64,000 nt of DNA from Paraburkholderia phytofirmans PsJN (GTDB taxonomy: Bacteria; Pseudomonadota; Gammaproteobacteria; Burkholderiales; Burkholderiaceae). The notes below the pieces were generated by a model. That model was given only the letters and a program-made list of their open reading frames with translations, was not told where the DNA came from and did not search any database. The position numbers were made by a program, and so were the translations under genes. Numbering within the stretch: the first letter of the stretch is position 1; each line of letters opens with the position of its first letter. Below, one piece after another: positions 1 to 9,256 of this stretch. The stretch lies in contig NC_010681.1 in the NCBI RefSeq assembly GCF_000020125.1, forward strand, positions 868,001 to 932,000. Reading direction: 5' to 3'.

Positions 1-1023
1 GTCGGCGCGGCGGCCGGCGCGACGATCCAGGCGTTCGAACAGCAGTACGGCTTCAACCTGACGGTCGAGCGCGTGCGGCGCAACGGCGCGAACGTGCCGG
101 CCGAACCGCAACTGACGCTCGCGCCCAACGACGTCGTTCTGCTGGCGGGGCGGCGTGAAGCGATCGTGGCGGCCGCGTCCAGTCTCGGCGACGAAGTGAG
201 CGGCGCGGACTTCGGCCTCGTGATCGCCGAAAAGGTCGATGCCGTGCTGACGCGCCGCGATCTGCACGGCCGGACCATCGCGCAGGTGCGCGAACAGGCG
301 ACGCCGGAAAACGGCCGCGGCGTCTACATCGCGGCGGTTACGCGGCTCGAAACCACGGTGCCGGCGCTGCCCGGCACCGAACTGAATCGTGGCGACGTAT
401 TGACGCTAGTGGGCGCAAAGGCCGATGTCGAACGCGGCGCGAAGCGTTTGGGCTACATACTCGTCGCGACGCAGAAAACCGACTTCGTCTATCTGGCTCT
501 GGGCGTGCTGGTCGGTATGGCGATCGGCCATCTCGGCGGACGGGTGGGCGGCGTGTCGGTCGCGCTCGGTACCGGCGGCGGTTGTTTGCTGTCGGGACTG
601 ATGTTCGGCTGGATCCGCTCGCGGTATCCGCTGATCGGTTCGCTGCCTTCGGCGGCCGCGCAAATCCTCAAGGACTTCGGTCTTGCCACATTTATCGCGG
701 CAGTGGGGCTGTCGGCGGGACCGGACGCCATCAAGCTGGTGCGTGAATACGGTCTCGCGTTGCCGGTGGCCGGAATTCTGATGGTGCTCGTGCCCGGACT
801 GCTGTCGTTATGGATCGGCCGCATGTTCCTCAAGCTCGAGGCGCCCATGCTGCTCGGCGCGATTGCCGGCCAGCAATGCAGCACGCCGGCGATCAGCGCA
901 CTCGTCGGCGTGACGGGAAATTCCACACCGGTGATCGGCTACACGATCACGTATGCACTCTCGAACATTCTGTTGCCGCTGATGGGGCCGGTAGTGGTCG
1001 GCCTCGCCGGGAAATTCCACTAG
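1..1023 (+). CDS. aspT: AspT-family aspartate:alanine antiporter, C-terminal part (cut by window edge)
   Basis: The reading frame is open from base 1, so the start lies outside the window; 340 codons remain. The visible part begins inside a soluble TrkA-C/RCK-like segment (two copies, the second ending near FVYLALG) and continues into the second hydrophobic half, which has the glycine-rich stretch GTGGGCLLSGLMFGW found in AspT/YidE/YbjL duplicated domains. It aligns along its length with the next gene, so the two are tandem paralogues. Known family role: electrogenic exchange of aspartate for alanine across the inner membrane, coupled to cytoplasmic aspartate decarboxylation. The gap to the next gene is about 100 bp and transcription is co-directional. 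Substrate could differ from that of the next gene; only the family is clear. Confidence 0.85.
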   Translation, partial: VGAAAGATIQAFEQQYGFNLTVERVRRNGANVPAEPQLTLAPNDVVLLAGRREAIVAAASSLGDEVSGADFGLVIAEKVDAVLTRRDLHGRTIAQVREQATPENGRGVYIAAVTRLETTVPALPGTELNRGDVLTLVGAKADVERGAKRLGYILVATQKTDFVYLALGVLVGMAIGHLGGRVGGVSVALGTGGGCLLSGLMFGWIRSRYPLIGSLPSAAAQILKDFGLATFIAAVGLSAGPDAIKLVREYGLALPVAGILMVLVPGLLSLWIGRMFLKLEAPMLLGAIAGQQCSTPAISALVGVTGNSTPVIGYTITYALSNILLPLMGPVVVGLAGKFH

Positions 1024-1124
1024 GCGGGCAGATGTGCCGGACGTGCGCGACACGATGGCGCTCCGTGTGCACAGCGCGCAGTCAGTAAAGTACTCAGCAT
1101 CGCCAACTATTCAGCGAGGGCACG

Positions 1125-2807
1125 ATGGACTGGCTACATCACATCTTTCAGAAATCACCCGAGATTGCGCTGTTTCTGTCGCTCGCAGTCGGCTACTTCA
1201 TCGGGCAGATCAACTTCGGCAAGTTCCAGTTGGGCGGCGTGGGCGGGTCGCTGCTGGCCGCGGTCGTGATCAGTCAGGCGGGCGTGACGATCGATAACGG
1301 CGTGAAGTCGGTCATGTTTGCCGTCTTCATCTACGCGGTCGGCTACGACTCCGGGCCGGGGTTCTTCAATTCGCTGAACCGCAAGACGCTGCGCGAGATC
1401 GCGATGGCCTTGTTTCTGGCGGTCAGCGCGCTGGTTACGGTGGTCATCTGCGCGAAGCTGTTCCATCTGAACAAGGGACTCGCCGCCGGGCTCGCGGGCG
1501 GCGCGCTCACGCAGTCGGCGATTATCGGCACGGCGGGCGACGCGATCGCGCGCCTCGGCTTGCCCGCCGATCAGGTCAAGTCGCTGCAATCGGATGTGGC
1601 GATCGCCTACGCGGTGACCTACGTGTTCGGCTCGCTGGGCGCGATCATCGTGTGCGTGAATATTCTGCCCAAATTCATGGGCCAAAGTTTGCGCGACGCC
1701 GCGATCCAGGCGGAACGCGAGTTGACATCAGGCGCGCCGTCCGTCGCGCCGGGGCAGCTTTCCGCGTTACCCGAAATGGTCGGCCGCGCGTACAAGATCG
1801 ACGTCAGCGCGGGGAAAACGGTGAAGGCCGTCGAAACGCAGCATCAGGACCTGTTGACGATCGAGCGGATCAAGCGCGATGGCCAGCAACTCGACCCGGC
1901 GCCCGACCTCGTATTGAAGCCCGATGACGTGGTGCTGGTGGTGGGCCGCCGTGAAGCCGTGGTCGCATTCGGCGCGAGCGGCGGCGAGGTGGCCACCGTC
2001 GAGGACGTCGGTGTGGTCATGCAGACGCGCCAGGGCGTGTTCACGCGCAAAGGCATGAATCACACCACGATCGCCGCCGCGCGAGAAGTGGTGGACCGCG
2101 ATATGCGCCACGGTGTCTACATCCAGGGTATTTCGCGCGCCGGTCAGCCGTTGCCGATTCTGCCGGAAACCGAACTCGAGCACGGCGACGTCATCACCTT
2201 CTATGGTTCGCCGAAAGACACCAAGCGCGCCGTCGAAGCCGCCGGCTACGAGTTGCCGTACAGCATCAAAACCGACTTCATCTACATGGGCGTCGGCCTC
2301 GTGCTCGGTTTGCTGATCGGGCTGATCGTGATCAACGTCGGCGGTATTCCGCTCACGCTCGGCTCGGGCGGCGGCTGTCTGCTGGCCGGCCTGCTGTTCG
2401 GCTGGATGCGCGGCAAGCATCCCATGTACGGCGTGATGCCTTCGGCGGCTTCGCGGCTGCTGCAGGATTTCGGTCTGGCGGCATTCGTGGTGGTAGTGGG
2501 GCTCAACTCCGGCTTGCAGGCCGTGGTGACGGTCAAGCAACTCGGCATCACGATTTTCCTGCTCGGTGTATTCGTCACGCTGTTTCCGTTGCTGCTCACC
2601 ATGCTGTTCGGCCGCTACGTGCTGAAGTACAACAACGCGGCCATTCTGGCCGGTGCGCTGTCCGGCTCGCGCAGCGCGAATCCGGCATTCGGCGGCGTCC
2701 TCGACAAGGCGGAAAGCGCTGTGCCGACTGTGCCGTTCGCGATCACGTATGCCATCGCGAACGTCGCGTTGACGCTGCTCGGGCCGCTCGTGGTCGGGCT
2801 CGTCTAG
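1125..2807 (+). CDS. aspT: Aspartate:alanine antiporter (AspT family)
   Basis: This 560-residue protein has the full AspT architecture: about five hydrophobic helices (residues 10-190), a central cytoplasmic region with two TrkA-C/RCK-like segments (about 205-375), and a second membrane half (about 385-560) with GSGGGCLLAGLLFGW. A GAGGG ribosome site lies just before the ATG. AspT exchanges external aspartate for internal alanine; paired with a decarboxylase this consumes a proton inside and generates proton-motive force. The decarboxylase follows 90 bp downstream on the same strand, which strongly supports the substrate. Unusual: it is the second of two adjacent antiporter genes. Confidence 0.9.
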   Translation: MDWLHHIFQKSPEIALFLSLAVGYFIGQINFGKFQLGGVGGSLLAAVVISQAGVTIDNGVKSVMFAVFIYAVGYDSGPGFFNSLNRKTLREIAMALFLAVSALVTVVICAKLFHLNKGLAAGLAGGALTQSAIIGTAGDAIARLGLPADQVKSLQSDVAIAYAVTYVFGSLGAIIVCVNILPKFMGQSLRDAAIQAERELTSGAPSVAPGQLSALPEMVGRAYKIDVSAGKTVKAVETQHQDLLTIERIKRDGQQLDPAPDLVLKPDDVVLVVGRREAVVAFGASGGEVATVEDVGVVMQTRQGVFTRKGMNHTTIAAAREVVDRDMRHGVYIQGISRAGQPLPILPETELEHGDVITFYGSPKDTKRAVEAAGYELPYSIKTDFIYMGVGLVLGLLIGLIVINVGGIPLTLGSGGGCLLAGLLFGWMRGKHPMYGVMPSAASRLLQDFGLAAFVVVVGLNSGLQAVVTVKQLGITIFLLGVFVTLFPLLLTMLFGRYVLKYNNAAILAGALSGSRSANPAFGGVLDKAESAVPTVPFAITYAIANVALTLLGPLVVGLV

Positions 2808-2896
2808 CGCGGGCGCAATCGATCTCTCGCGCCGGCGCTCATCGAGCGATCATCGCCGCGCCGGCGTCTTTCACTTGACTCATTGGAGAACGCATC

Positions 2897-4561
2897 ATGG
2901 CAAAAGAGAAGGGCGACAAGAAGCATGCAGATATGGCGCAAGCAGGCATGGCCGCGCTCAGCCCGTTCGAGTTGAAGGACGAGCTGATCAAGGCGGCCGG
3001 GGGCGCCGCCGTGGAGCGGCCCGCCAATGCATCGATGCTCAACGCCGGCCGCGGCAACCCCAATTTTCTGGCGACGATTCCGCGCCACGGCTTCTGGCAA
3101 CTCGGCCTCTTTGCGATGCGCGAATCGGAGCGCTCGTTTGCCTACATGCCGGAAGGCGTGGGCGGCTTTCCGCGACGCGAGGGTCTCGAAGAGCGCTTCG
3201 ATCTGTTCCTGCGCGAGAACAAGGGCGTGGCGGGCATCGACTTCCTGCGCGGCGCGGTGTCGTATGTGCGCGACCAGTTGGGATACTCGGCGGGCGACTT
3301 CCTGTATGAAATGTGCGAGGGCATTCTCGCTTCGAACTATCCGGTGCCGGACCGCATGCTCAAGCTGTCCGAATTGATCGTCGGGCAGTATCTGCGTAAG
3401 GAGATGATCGGCGACCATCCTTTTGTCGGCGAGTTCGACGTGTTCGCGGTGGAAGGCGGCACGGCGGCGATGACGTACATCTTCAACACGATGCGCGAGA
3501 ACCACCTGATCAAGGCCGGCGACACGATCGCGCTCGGCATGCCGATCTTCACGCCGTACATCGAAATTCCGCGTTTGAACGACTACAGGCTCAACGTGGT
3601 GAATCTCGAAGCCGACGTGGCGAACGGCTGGCAGTATTCGAAGAAGGAACTCGACAAGCTGCGCGATCCGAAGGTGAAGGCGTTCTTTCTCGTGAATCCG
3701 AGCAATCCGCCTTCGGTGAAAATGGACGACGAAAGCCTTCGGTACATTGCCGACATCGTCAAGGAACGGCCCGATCTGATCCTGCTGACCGACGACGTGT
3801 ACGGCACTTTTGCCGACGACTTCGTCTCGCTATTCGCGCTTGCGCCGAAGAACACCATTCTCGTGTACTCGTACTCGAAGTACTTCGGCGCGACCGGCTG
3901 GCGTCTGGGCACGATCGCGACGCATCGCGACAACGTGCTCGACAAGCTGATCGCCGATTTGCCGAAAGACGCGAAGAAGCAGTTGCACGAACGTTACGAG
4001 TCGATCACGACGGAGCCGGACAAGCTCAAGTTCATCGACCGCCTCGTGGCCGACAGCCGCACCGTCGCGCTGAATCACACGGCTGGTTTGTCGACGCCGC
4101 AGCAGGTGCAGATGGTGCTGTTTTCGCTGTTCTCGCTGATGGACACGCCGGACGCCTACAAGAACGCGTTGAAGCGGCTGATTCGCAAGCGCAAGCAGGC
4201 GCTCTACGAAGAGGTCGGCATTTCGTTCAAGGACGACGATCCCAACCAGGTCGACTACTACACGATACTCGACGTCGAATTCCTCGGCGAGCGGATGTTC
4301 GGACGCGAGTTCGTCGATTGGCTGCTGAAGAACACGGAGCCTTCCGAACTGCTGTTCCGTCTCGCCCGCGAAGCACGCGTTGTGCTGCTGCCGGGCCTTG
4401 GCTTCGGCACGCAACATCCTTCGGGACGGGTGTCGCTCGCGAACCTCAACGAGTCGGACTACCGGCAGATTGGCCGCGCCATGCGCAAGCTGATCGAGGA
4501 ACTGGTGGAGCGCTTCAATGCCGCGACCGGCAAGAATCTCGACAAGACCAAGGTTAAATAA
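2897..4561 (+). CDS. aspD: Bifunctional aspartate transaminase / L-aspartate 4-decarboxylase
   Basis: A 554-residue PLP enzyme of aminotransferase fold type I, the normal length for the AspD/AsdA family. It converts L-aspartate to L-alanine and CO2 in the cytoplasm. The Schiff-base lysine is in YSYSKYFGATGWRLG, at about residue 328; the substrate-loop region FLVNPSNPPS lies upstream at about 270. GGAG sits eight bases before the ATG. It follows two aspartate:alanine antiporters, making a complete decarboxylation/antiport energy module, and a strong hairpin terminator lies about 95 bp downstream. An ordinary aspartate transaminase would be around 400 residues, so the longer aspartate decarboxylase class is favoured. 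Confidence 0.92.
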   Translation: MAKEKGDKKHADMAQAGMAALSPFELKDELIKAAGGAAVERPANASMLNAGRGNPNFLATIPRHGFWQLGLFAMRESERSFAYMPEGVGGFPRREGLEERFDLFLRENKGVAGIDFLRGAVSYVRDQLGYSAGDFLYEMCEGILASNYPVPDRMLKLSELIVGQYLRKEMIGDHPFVGEFDVFAVEGGTAAMTYIFNTMRENHLIKAGDTIALGMPIFTPYIEIPRLNDYRLNVVNLEADVANGWQYSKKELDKLRDPKVKAFFLVNPSNPPSVKMDDESLRYIADIVKERPDLILLTDDVYGTFADDFVSLFALAPKNTILVYSYSKYFGATGWRLGTIATHRDNVLDKLIADLPKDAKKQLHERYESITTEPDKLKFIDRLVADSRTVALNHTAGLSTPQQVQMVLFSLFSLMDTPDAYKNALKRLIRKRKQALYEEVGISFKDDDPNQVDYYTILDVEFLGERMFGREFVDWLLKNTEPSELLFRLAREARVVLLPGLGFGTQHPSGRVSLANLNESDYRQIGRAMRKLIEELVERFNAATGKNLDKTKVK

Positions 4562-4655
4562 CTGTCATTTGCGCGGATGCTGCACGAAATTTCGCGCACA
4601 TAAGCACAGTCAAAAAACTTGCGCAATCGCGCGGATCAGTGAATGATCGGACACG

Positions 4656-4690
4656 CGGCCTCGCCGGCGTTACTGCCGGCGAGGCCGTTT
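4656..4690 (+). terminator. Rho-independent-type terminator after aspD
   Basis: A perfect 13-bp stem (CGGCCTCGCCGGC pairing with 4675-4687) with a six-base loop is followed by a short TTT. It sits 95 bp after the aspD stop. Because it lies inside the long upstream extension of the next reading frame, it argues that the next protein starts later, at 4727. Confidence 0.7.
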
Positions 4691-4726
4691 GCTCCCTGGC
4701 GTTCCGTTATTCACGTACCGATCATC

Positions 4727-5965
4727 ATGCCGACTTCCTCATTCACTTCCGCTGCTTCCATCGTGCCCTGCCCGGTTGTCGAATCGCTCGACGCCATTCT
4801 TCCCGAAGAGCCGCTTCTGATGATGGGCGCCGGCCCCGTGCCGATTCCCGCGGCCGTCGCCAAGGCCAACACCATCGTCATCAATCACCTGGGCGCCACG
4901 ATGGTGAAGGTGATCGGCCAGGTCAAGACGATGGCGCGCTACGTGTTCCAGACCAAGTCGAAATGGGTGCTGGGCGTGGCGGGTCCGGGCTCGGCCGCGA
5001 TGGAAATGGCGATCTCCAACCTCGCTTGGGAGGGCACGCGCGTGCTGTCCATCAAGAACGGTTTTTTCAGCGAACGGATGGCTGAAATGGGGCGGCGCGT
5101 CGGCGCGCACGTGAGCGTGCTCGACGTCGCGGACGGGGCGGTAGCGAGTCTCGACGAAGTGGCCGAGGCGATTCGCCGCGAGCGCCCTGAAGTCGTGACC
5201 GTGGTGCAGGGCGAGACGTCGAATACAGTGTGGAATTACCACCTGAAGGACATCGCCGCGCTTGCCAAGGCGGCGGGCGCGCTGGTCGTCGTCGACGCGG
5301 TGTGCACGTTGAGCACCATGCCGCTCGAAATGGATGCATGGGGCATCGACGCGGTGATCACGGGCGGGCAGAAGGGCTTGTCGTCGATTCCGGGCGTCTC
5401 GCTGATCGCGTTTTCCGACGCGGCCTGGACGCGCGTGAAAACGCGCACGGCGCCGAACGCGCATTGGTGTCTGGACGCGTCGCTGGCGGAGAACTTCTGG
5501 CACAACGCGGGCTATCACTACACGGCGCCGGTGTCCGGCGTGCTGGCATTGCACGAGGCGCTGCGGCTCGTGTGCGCAGAGACGCTGGAGAAGCGTTTCG
5601 CGCGGCATCTGAAATGCTCGCAGGCGCTGCAGGAGGGAATCTCCGCGCTCGGGCTCAAGCTATACGCGCCGCAGGCTTGCCGGCTGAACTCGGTGGTCGG
5701 GATCGAAGTGCCGGCCGGTTTGAGCCCTGGCGATATCTGCGGGCATATCTCGCGGCATCATCAGGTGGAGATTTCGGGCTCGTTCGGATTGCCGATCGTG
5801 CGCATCGGTCAGATGGGCGAGCAGTGCCGTGAGCACAACCTGTTCAGGACACTGCACGCGCTCGGCCGCACGATGGTCGATCTGGGGTCGGCGGTCGATC
5901 TGCCGGCCGGTGTGGCGGCGCTGGAGAAATCGTTGTCGGGCGGTGCGCGCGCGGTAGCGCGCTAA
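4727..5965 (+). CDS. Class V aminotransferase (alanine-glyoxylate / phosphonate aminotransferase-like)
   Basis: A PLP enzyme of about 412 residues. The lysine that binds PLP is in VITGGQKGLSSIPG (residue about 216), and the N-terminal LMMGAGPVPIPAAV and VAGPGSAAMEMA match the alanine:glyoxylate, serine:glyoxylate and 2-aminoethylphosphonate aminotransferase group. The frame is open from 4643, but a hairpin terminator occupies 4656-4690, so the ATG at 4727 was chosen; no clear ribosome site precedes it. No phosphonate genes are nearby, so the substrate is not set by context. It converges with an MFS transporter gene. Confidence 0.8.
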   Translation: MPTSSFTSAASIVPCPVVESLDAILPEEPLLMMGAGPVPIPAAVAKANTIVINHLGATMVKVIGQVKTMARYVFQTKSKWVLGVAGPGSAAMEMAISNLAWEGTRVLSIKNGFFSERMAEMGRRVGAHVSVLDVADGAVASLDEVAEAIRRERPEVVTVVQGETSNTVWNYHLKDIAALAKAAGALVVVDAVCTLSTMPLEMDAWGIDAVITGGQKGLSSIPGVSLIAFSDAAWTRVKTRTAPNAHWCLDASLAENFWHNAGYHYTAPVSGVLALHEALRLVCAETLEKRFARHLKCSQALQEGISALGLKLYAPQACRLNSVVGIEVPAGLSPGDICGHISRHHQVEISGSFGLPIVRIGQMGEQCREHNLFRTLHALGRTMVDLGSAVDLPAGVAALEKSLSGGARAVAR

Positions 5966-6097
5966 CGGCGCGCAGGTTCACGCGAAGAGGTGAATGCGCG
6001 TGTGCGCGCATAGCGTGGACTGTGTGAACTGTGCGGGTTGTTTGGTGCGGCGGCATCGAATGACGGCCGCCGCGCATCCCATTGTTCGGCTGCGAAT

Positions 6098-7309
6098 TCA
6101 GGTGATGGCAGGCGAGCCCGGCGCCCGCGCATTGCGCAGATAAAGCATGGTCGAGAGGCCGACCGCGGCGGCGGACGCAACCGCCGCGAACAGAAACACC
6201 TGCGCGTAGCCGAACTCGCCGGCAATGTAGCCGGCCAGCGGCCCGGTAATCCCCAGCGACAGATCCAGAAACACCGAGTACGCCGACAAGGCTGCGCCGC
6301 GGCTTGCCGGCGGCACGAGTCCGACTGCTTCCACGCCGAGCGCCGGGAACACCAGTGCGAAGCCGAAGCCGGTCAGCGCCGCACCGGCCAGCGCGATATG
6401 CGGTTCGGGCGCGAGCCACAGCATCAGCAGGCCGGCACATTCGAACGAAAACGAAGCGATCGCGACGCGGAAGCCGCCGTAGGTTTTGATCGTATTGGCG
6501 AACAGCAGGCGCGCGCCGATGAACAGCGTGCCGAAGACCGTCAGCGACAACGCCGCGTTCGGCCAATGCTTCGCGGCATAAAACAGCGTGATGAAGGTAG
6601 CAATGGAACCGAAGCCGGCTGAGCCGAGCGCAAGACCAAGGCCGTGCGGCAGTACGCGTGTGAAAACGCTGCGGTACGACATGCGCTCGCCGTGCACGAT
6701 GGGCACCGGCGCGATCGGGCGGGCGAGGTAGAAGCCGAGCGCCGCTAGCATAATCACCAGAATGCCCAGCGCGGCAAAGCCCACCGTATGCGCGATCGCC
6801 ACGCCGAGCGGCGCGCCGACTGCCAGCGCGCCATACGTCGCGATACCGTTCCACGAGATCACCCGAGCATTGTTGCTGGTGCCCACCCGGCCGATGCCCC
6901 AGAGAATCGCACCCGTGCCGCACAGGCTCTCGCCGAAGCCCAGCACAAGACGGCTGCAGACCAAAAGCCCAAGACTCACCACCGGCCAGCGCCCGCACAG
7001 CACAGCCAGCAGCAACAAAACCCCGCTCGCACCGCAACCCAACAAGCCGATTGTCACAGTCCGCTTCGGCCCCAACGTATCCGCGGAACGGCCGGCCAGC
7101 GGCCGCGACGCCAGCGTCGCCAGGTATTGCACGCTGATTGCCGCACCCGCCAGCACGGCGCTATAACCGAGGTCGTCGTGAACGTAGCCCGGCAGCACGG
7201 CCAGCGGAATTCCGATCGTCAGATAGCAAAGAAACGTGAAAAAGACGACCGGAATGATCTGCATGGTCGTCGCGAATTCGGTGCGAGGTGTCGCTGAGTC
7301 GGTGGACAT
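6098..7309 (-). CDS. MFS transporter (drug/arabinose-efflux-like)
   Basis: A 403-residue membrane protein with about 12 hydrophobic segments, the normal length for major facilitator superfamily carriers. The loop between helices 2 and 3 reads [15 protein letters not shown], a motif A variant. The N-terminal [21 protein letters not shown] resembles the YhhS/arabinose-efflux branch. It would move a small molecule across the inner membrane by proton exchange. It converges with the class V aminotransferase and is divergent from xdhA over a 390-bp gap. Substrate is not predictable from sequence. Confidence 0.85.
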   Translation of the reverse strand: MSTDSATPRTEFATTMQIIPVVFFTFLCYLTIGIPLAVLPGYVHDDLGYSAVLAGAAISVQYLATLASRPLAGRSADTLGPKRTVTIGLLGCGASGVLLLLAVLCGRWPVVSLGLLVCSRLVLGFGESLCGTGAILWGIGRVGTSNNARVISWNGIATYGALAVGAPLGVAIAHTVGFAALGILVIMLAALGFYLARPIAPVPIVHGERMSYRSVFTRVLPHGLGLALGSAGFGSIATFITLFYAAKHWPNAALSLTVFGTLFIGARLLFANTIKTYGGFRVAIASFSFECAGLLMLWLAPEPHIALAGAALTGFGFALVFPALGVEAVGLVPPASRGAALSAYSVFLDLSLGITGPLAGYIAGEFGYAQVFLFAAVASAAAVGLSTMLYLRNARAPGSPAIT

Positions 7310-7699
7310 GGGGAAAACGAGACTTGAAATCGGCGGGAAGGCGTGATTTTCCCATGGAACCGATTCTCTTGCAGGACTTGCTTAATAATTCGTCGGACGA
7401 AAAGCTGCTTCGGGAGCCATATAGTGGTCTGTTTTTGCCCCTTTAGTGCCTAATTTTTGAGCTCAGTCGACCAAACTACCGCAATTTAATATGTCCGTTT
7501 TGCTTCATTAAATTTTAAAACACTGCAAAACTTCCTAATCACCATAAGCCAACCGCCTTCCAAACTCATCTCGATATCGTTTGGCGGATATGTCCCGCAT
7601 GCGGTCCGAGCTATGGGTTGTATTTATTGACGGTGATAGTTTTCGAACCATCACTGCTGCAGGTCCCCACGGACACAGAACATTCGAGAGTAACGAGAC
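7310..7699. promoter_or_regulatory. Divergent intergenic region, MFS gene / xdhA
   Basis: This 390-bp gap must hold the promoters for two divergent transcripts. The central part (about 7430-7540) is clearly more AT-rich than its surroundings. A 13-bp palindrome, TTCGTC-G-GACGAA, lies at 7389-7401, about 80 bp upstream of the MFS start, and could bind a dimeric regulator. No confident -35/-10 pair was assigned. The reading frame that crosses this gap on the minus strand is a shadow of xdhAB. Confidence 0.4.
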
Positions 7700-9223
7700 A
7701 TGACTGAGCCGATTCGCTTCTACCACCGCAACGCGATCCGCGAGATCAAGGACGCGCCCGTCACCCGCACCGTCCTGCAATATCTGCGCGAAGACGCGCA
7801 TTGCACCGGCACCAAGGAAGGCTGCGCCGAAGGCGACTGCGGCGCGTGCACGGTCGTGATCGGCGAGCGCAACGAGGCAGGCGGCGTCGACTTCAAGGCG
7901 GTCAACGCCTGCATCCAGTTCGTGCCGACGCTCGACGGCAAAGCGCTTTACACGGTCGAAGACCTGCGTCAACCGGACGGCTCGCTGCATCCGGTGCAGG
8001 AAGCGATGGTGGAGTGCCACGGCTCGCAGTGCGGTTTCTGCACGCCGGGTTTCATCATGTCGATGTGGTCGCTGTACGAAAAGCACGGTCACGAACATAG
8101 CTGCGCGAACAAGACCGTGCCGTCGCGCGACGCGATCAGCAACGCGCTGACCGGCAACCTGTGCCGCTGCACGGGCTATCGTCCGATCGTCGACGCGGCA
8201 GTGCGCATGTTCGAAGCGCCCGCGCCGAAGGCGCCGGTCGACATCGAAGCGCTGTCGAAAACGCTCGCTACGATCGAGCGCAAGGACACCTTCCACTACC
8301 AGCACGCCGGCCAGCAATTCGACGCGCCGCGCACAATCGAGGCGCTCGCGAAGATCAAGGAAGCCGCACCGGCCACGCGCATTCTCGCCGGCAGCACGGA
8401 CATCGGCCTGTGGGTCACCAAGATGATGCGCGACCTTGGCAACATCGTGTATGTCGGACAGATCGCCGAATTGCAGAAGCTCGAAACCAACGACGAATGG
8501 ATCGAGATCGGCGCGGGCGTGAGCGTCGAAAAGGCCTACACGGAAATCGTCAAGCAGTACCCGGAACTGTTCGAAATGCAGCAGCGTTTCGCATCGTTGC
8601 CGATTCGAAACGCCGGCACGCTCGGCGGCAATATCGCCAACGGTTCGCCGATCGGCGATTCGATGCCTGGCCTGATCGCCCTCGGCGCGCGCGTGATCGT
8701 GCGGGGCGGCGAGACCGAGCGCGAAATGCCGCTCGAAGATCTGTACCTCGCGTATCAGAAGAAAGACATGGCTGAGCACGAGTTCGTCGTCGGCCTGAAA
8801 GTGCCGTCGCGCACTGGCGTTCGCAAGAACCTGCAGTTCCGCTCTTACAAACTCTCGAAGCGTTTCGATTCTGATATCTCGGCGGTGTGCGCCGCGTTCT
8901 CGTTCATCGCGGACGGCAACGTGATTCGCGATCCGCGCATCGCGTTCGGCGGCATGGCGGCCACGTCCAAACGCGCGACGCACGCCGAAGCCGTGTTGCG
9001 CGATGCCGAATGGCACGAAGCCACGGCACAAGCCGCGATGCTCGCGCTCGGCAACGACTACGCTCCGCTCTCGGACATGCGCGCGACCAGCAACTACCGC
9101 CTCGAATCGGCGAAGAACACGCTGTACCGCTTCTGGCTCGAAACGCGGCCGAACAATCCGCTGCCCAAGAGCGCGCTCGATGTGCGCGCGGTCGCAGCGG
9201 CGTGCGCGCCTGCAGGCGTCTAA
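7700..9223 (+). CDS. xdhA: Xanthine dehydrogenase small subunit (2Fe-2S and FAD)
   Basis: A 507-residue protein. The first plant-type 2Fe-2S cluster is bound by C35, C42, C47 and C50 in CTGTKEGCAEGDCGAC; the second by GSQCGFCTPG and GNLCRCTGY. The FAD domain follows, with RILAGSTDIGL and NAGTLGGNIANGSPIGD. It oxidises hypoxanthine and xanthine to urate together with XdhB, passing electrons from the molybdenum site through the iron-sulfur clusters to FAD and NAD+. xdhB begins 33 bp downstream and xdhC follows, so this is an operon. Length and motifs fit the proteobacterial two-subunit enzyme. Confidence 0.95.
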   Translation: MTEPIRFYHRNAIREIKDAPVTRTVLQYLREDAHCTGTKEGCAEGDCGACTVVIGERNEAGGVDFKAVNACIQFVPTLDGKALYTVEDLRQPDGSLHPVQEAMVECHGSQCGFCTPGFIMSMWSLYEKHGHEHSCANKTVPSRDAISNALTGNLCRCTGYRPIVDAAVRMFEAPAPKAPVDIEALSKTLATIERKDTFHYQHAGQQFDAPRTIEALAKIKEAAPATRILAGSTDIGLWVTKMMRDLGNIVYVGQIAELQKLETNDEWIEIGAGVSVEKAYTEIVKQYPELFEMQQRFASLPIRNAGTLGGNIANGSPIGDSMPGLIALGARVIVRGGETEREMPLEDLYLAYQKKDMAEHEFVVGLKVPSRTGVRKNLQFRSYKLSKRFDSDISAVCAAFSFIADGNVIRDPRIAFGGMAATSKRATHAEAVLRDAEWHEATAQAAMLALGNDYAPLSDMRATSNYRLESAKNTLYRFWLETRPNNPLPKSALDVRAVAAACAPAGV

Positions 9224-9256
9224 GCAGAAGCCCAACGGATACGGAGAACACACACA

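Noticed and set aside
4643..4726. Upstream start of the class V aminotransferase
   Set aside because: It overlaps the aspD terminator hairpin; the shorter start at 4727 was preferred.
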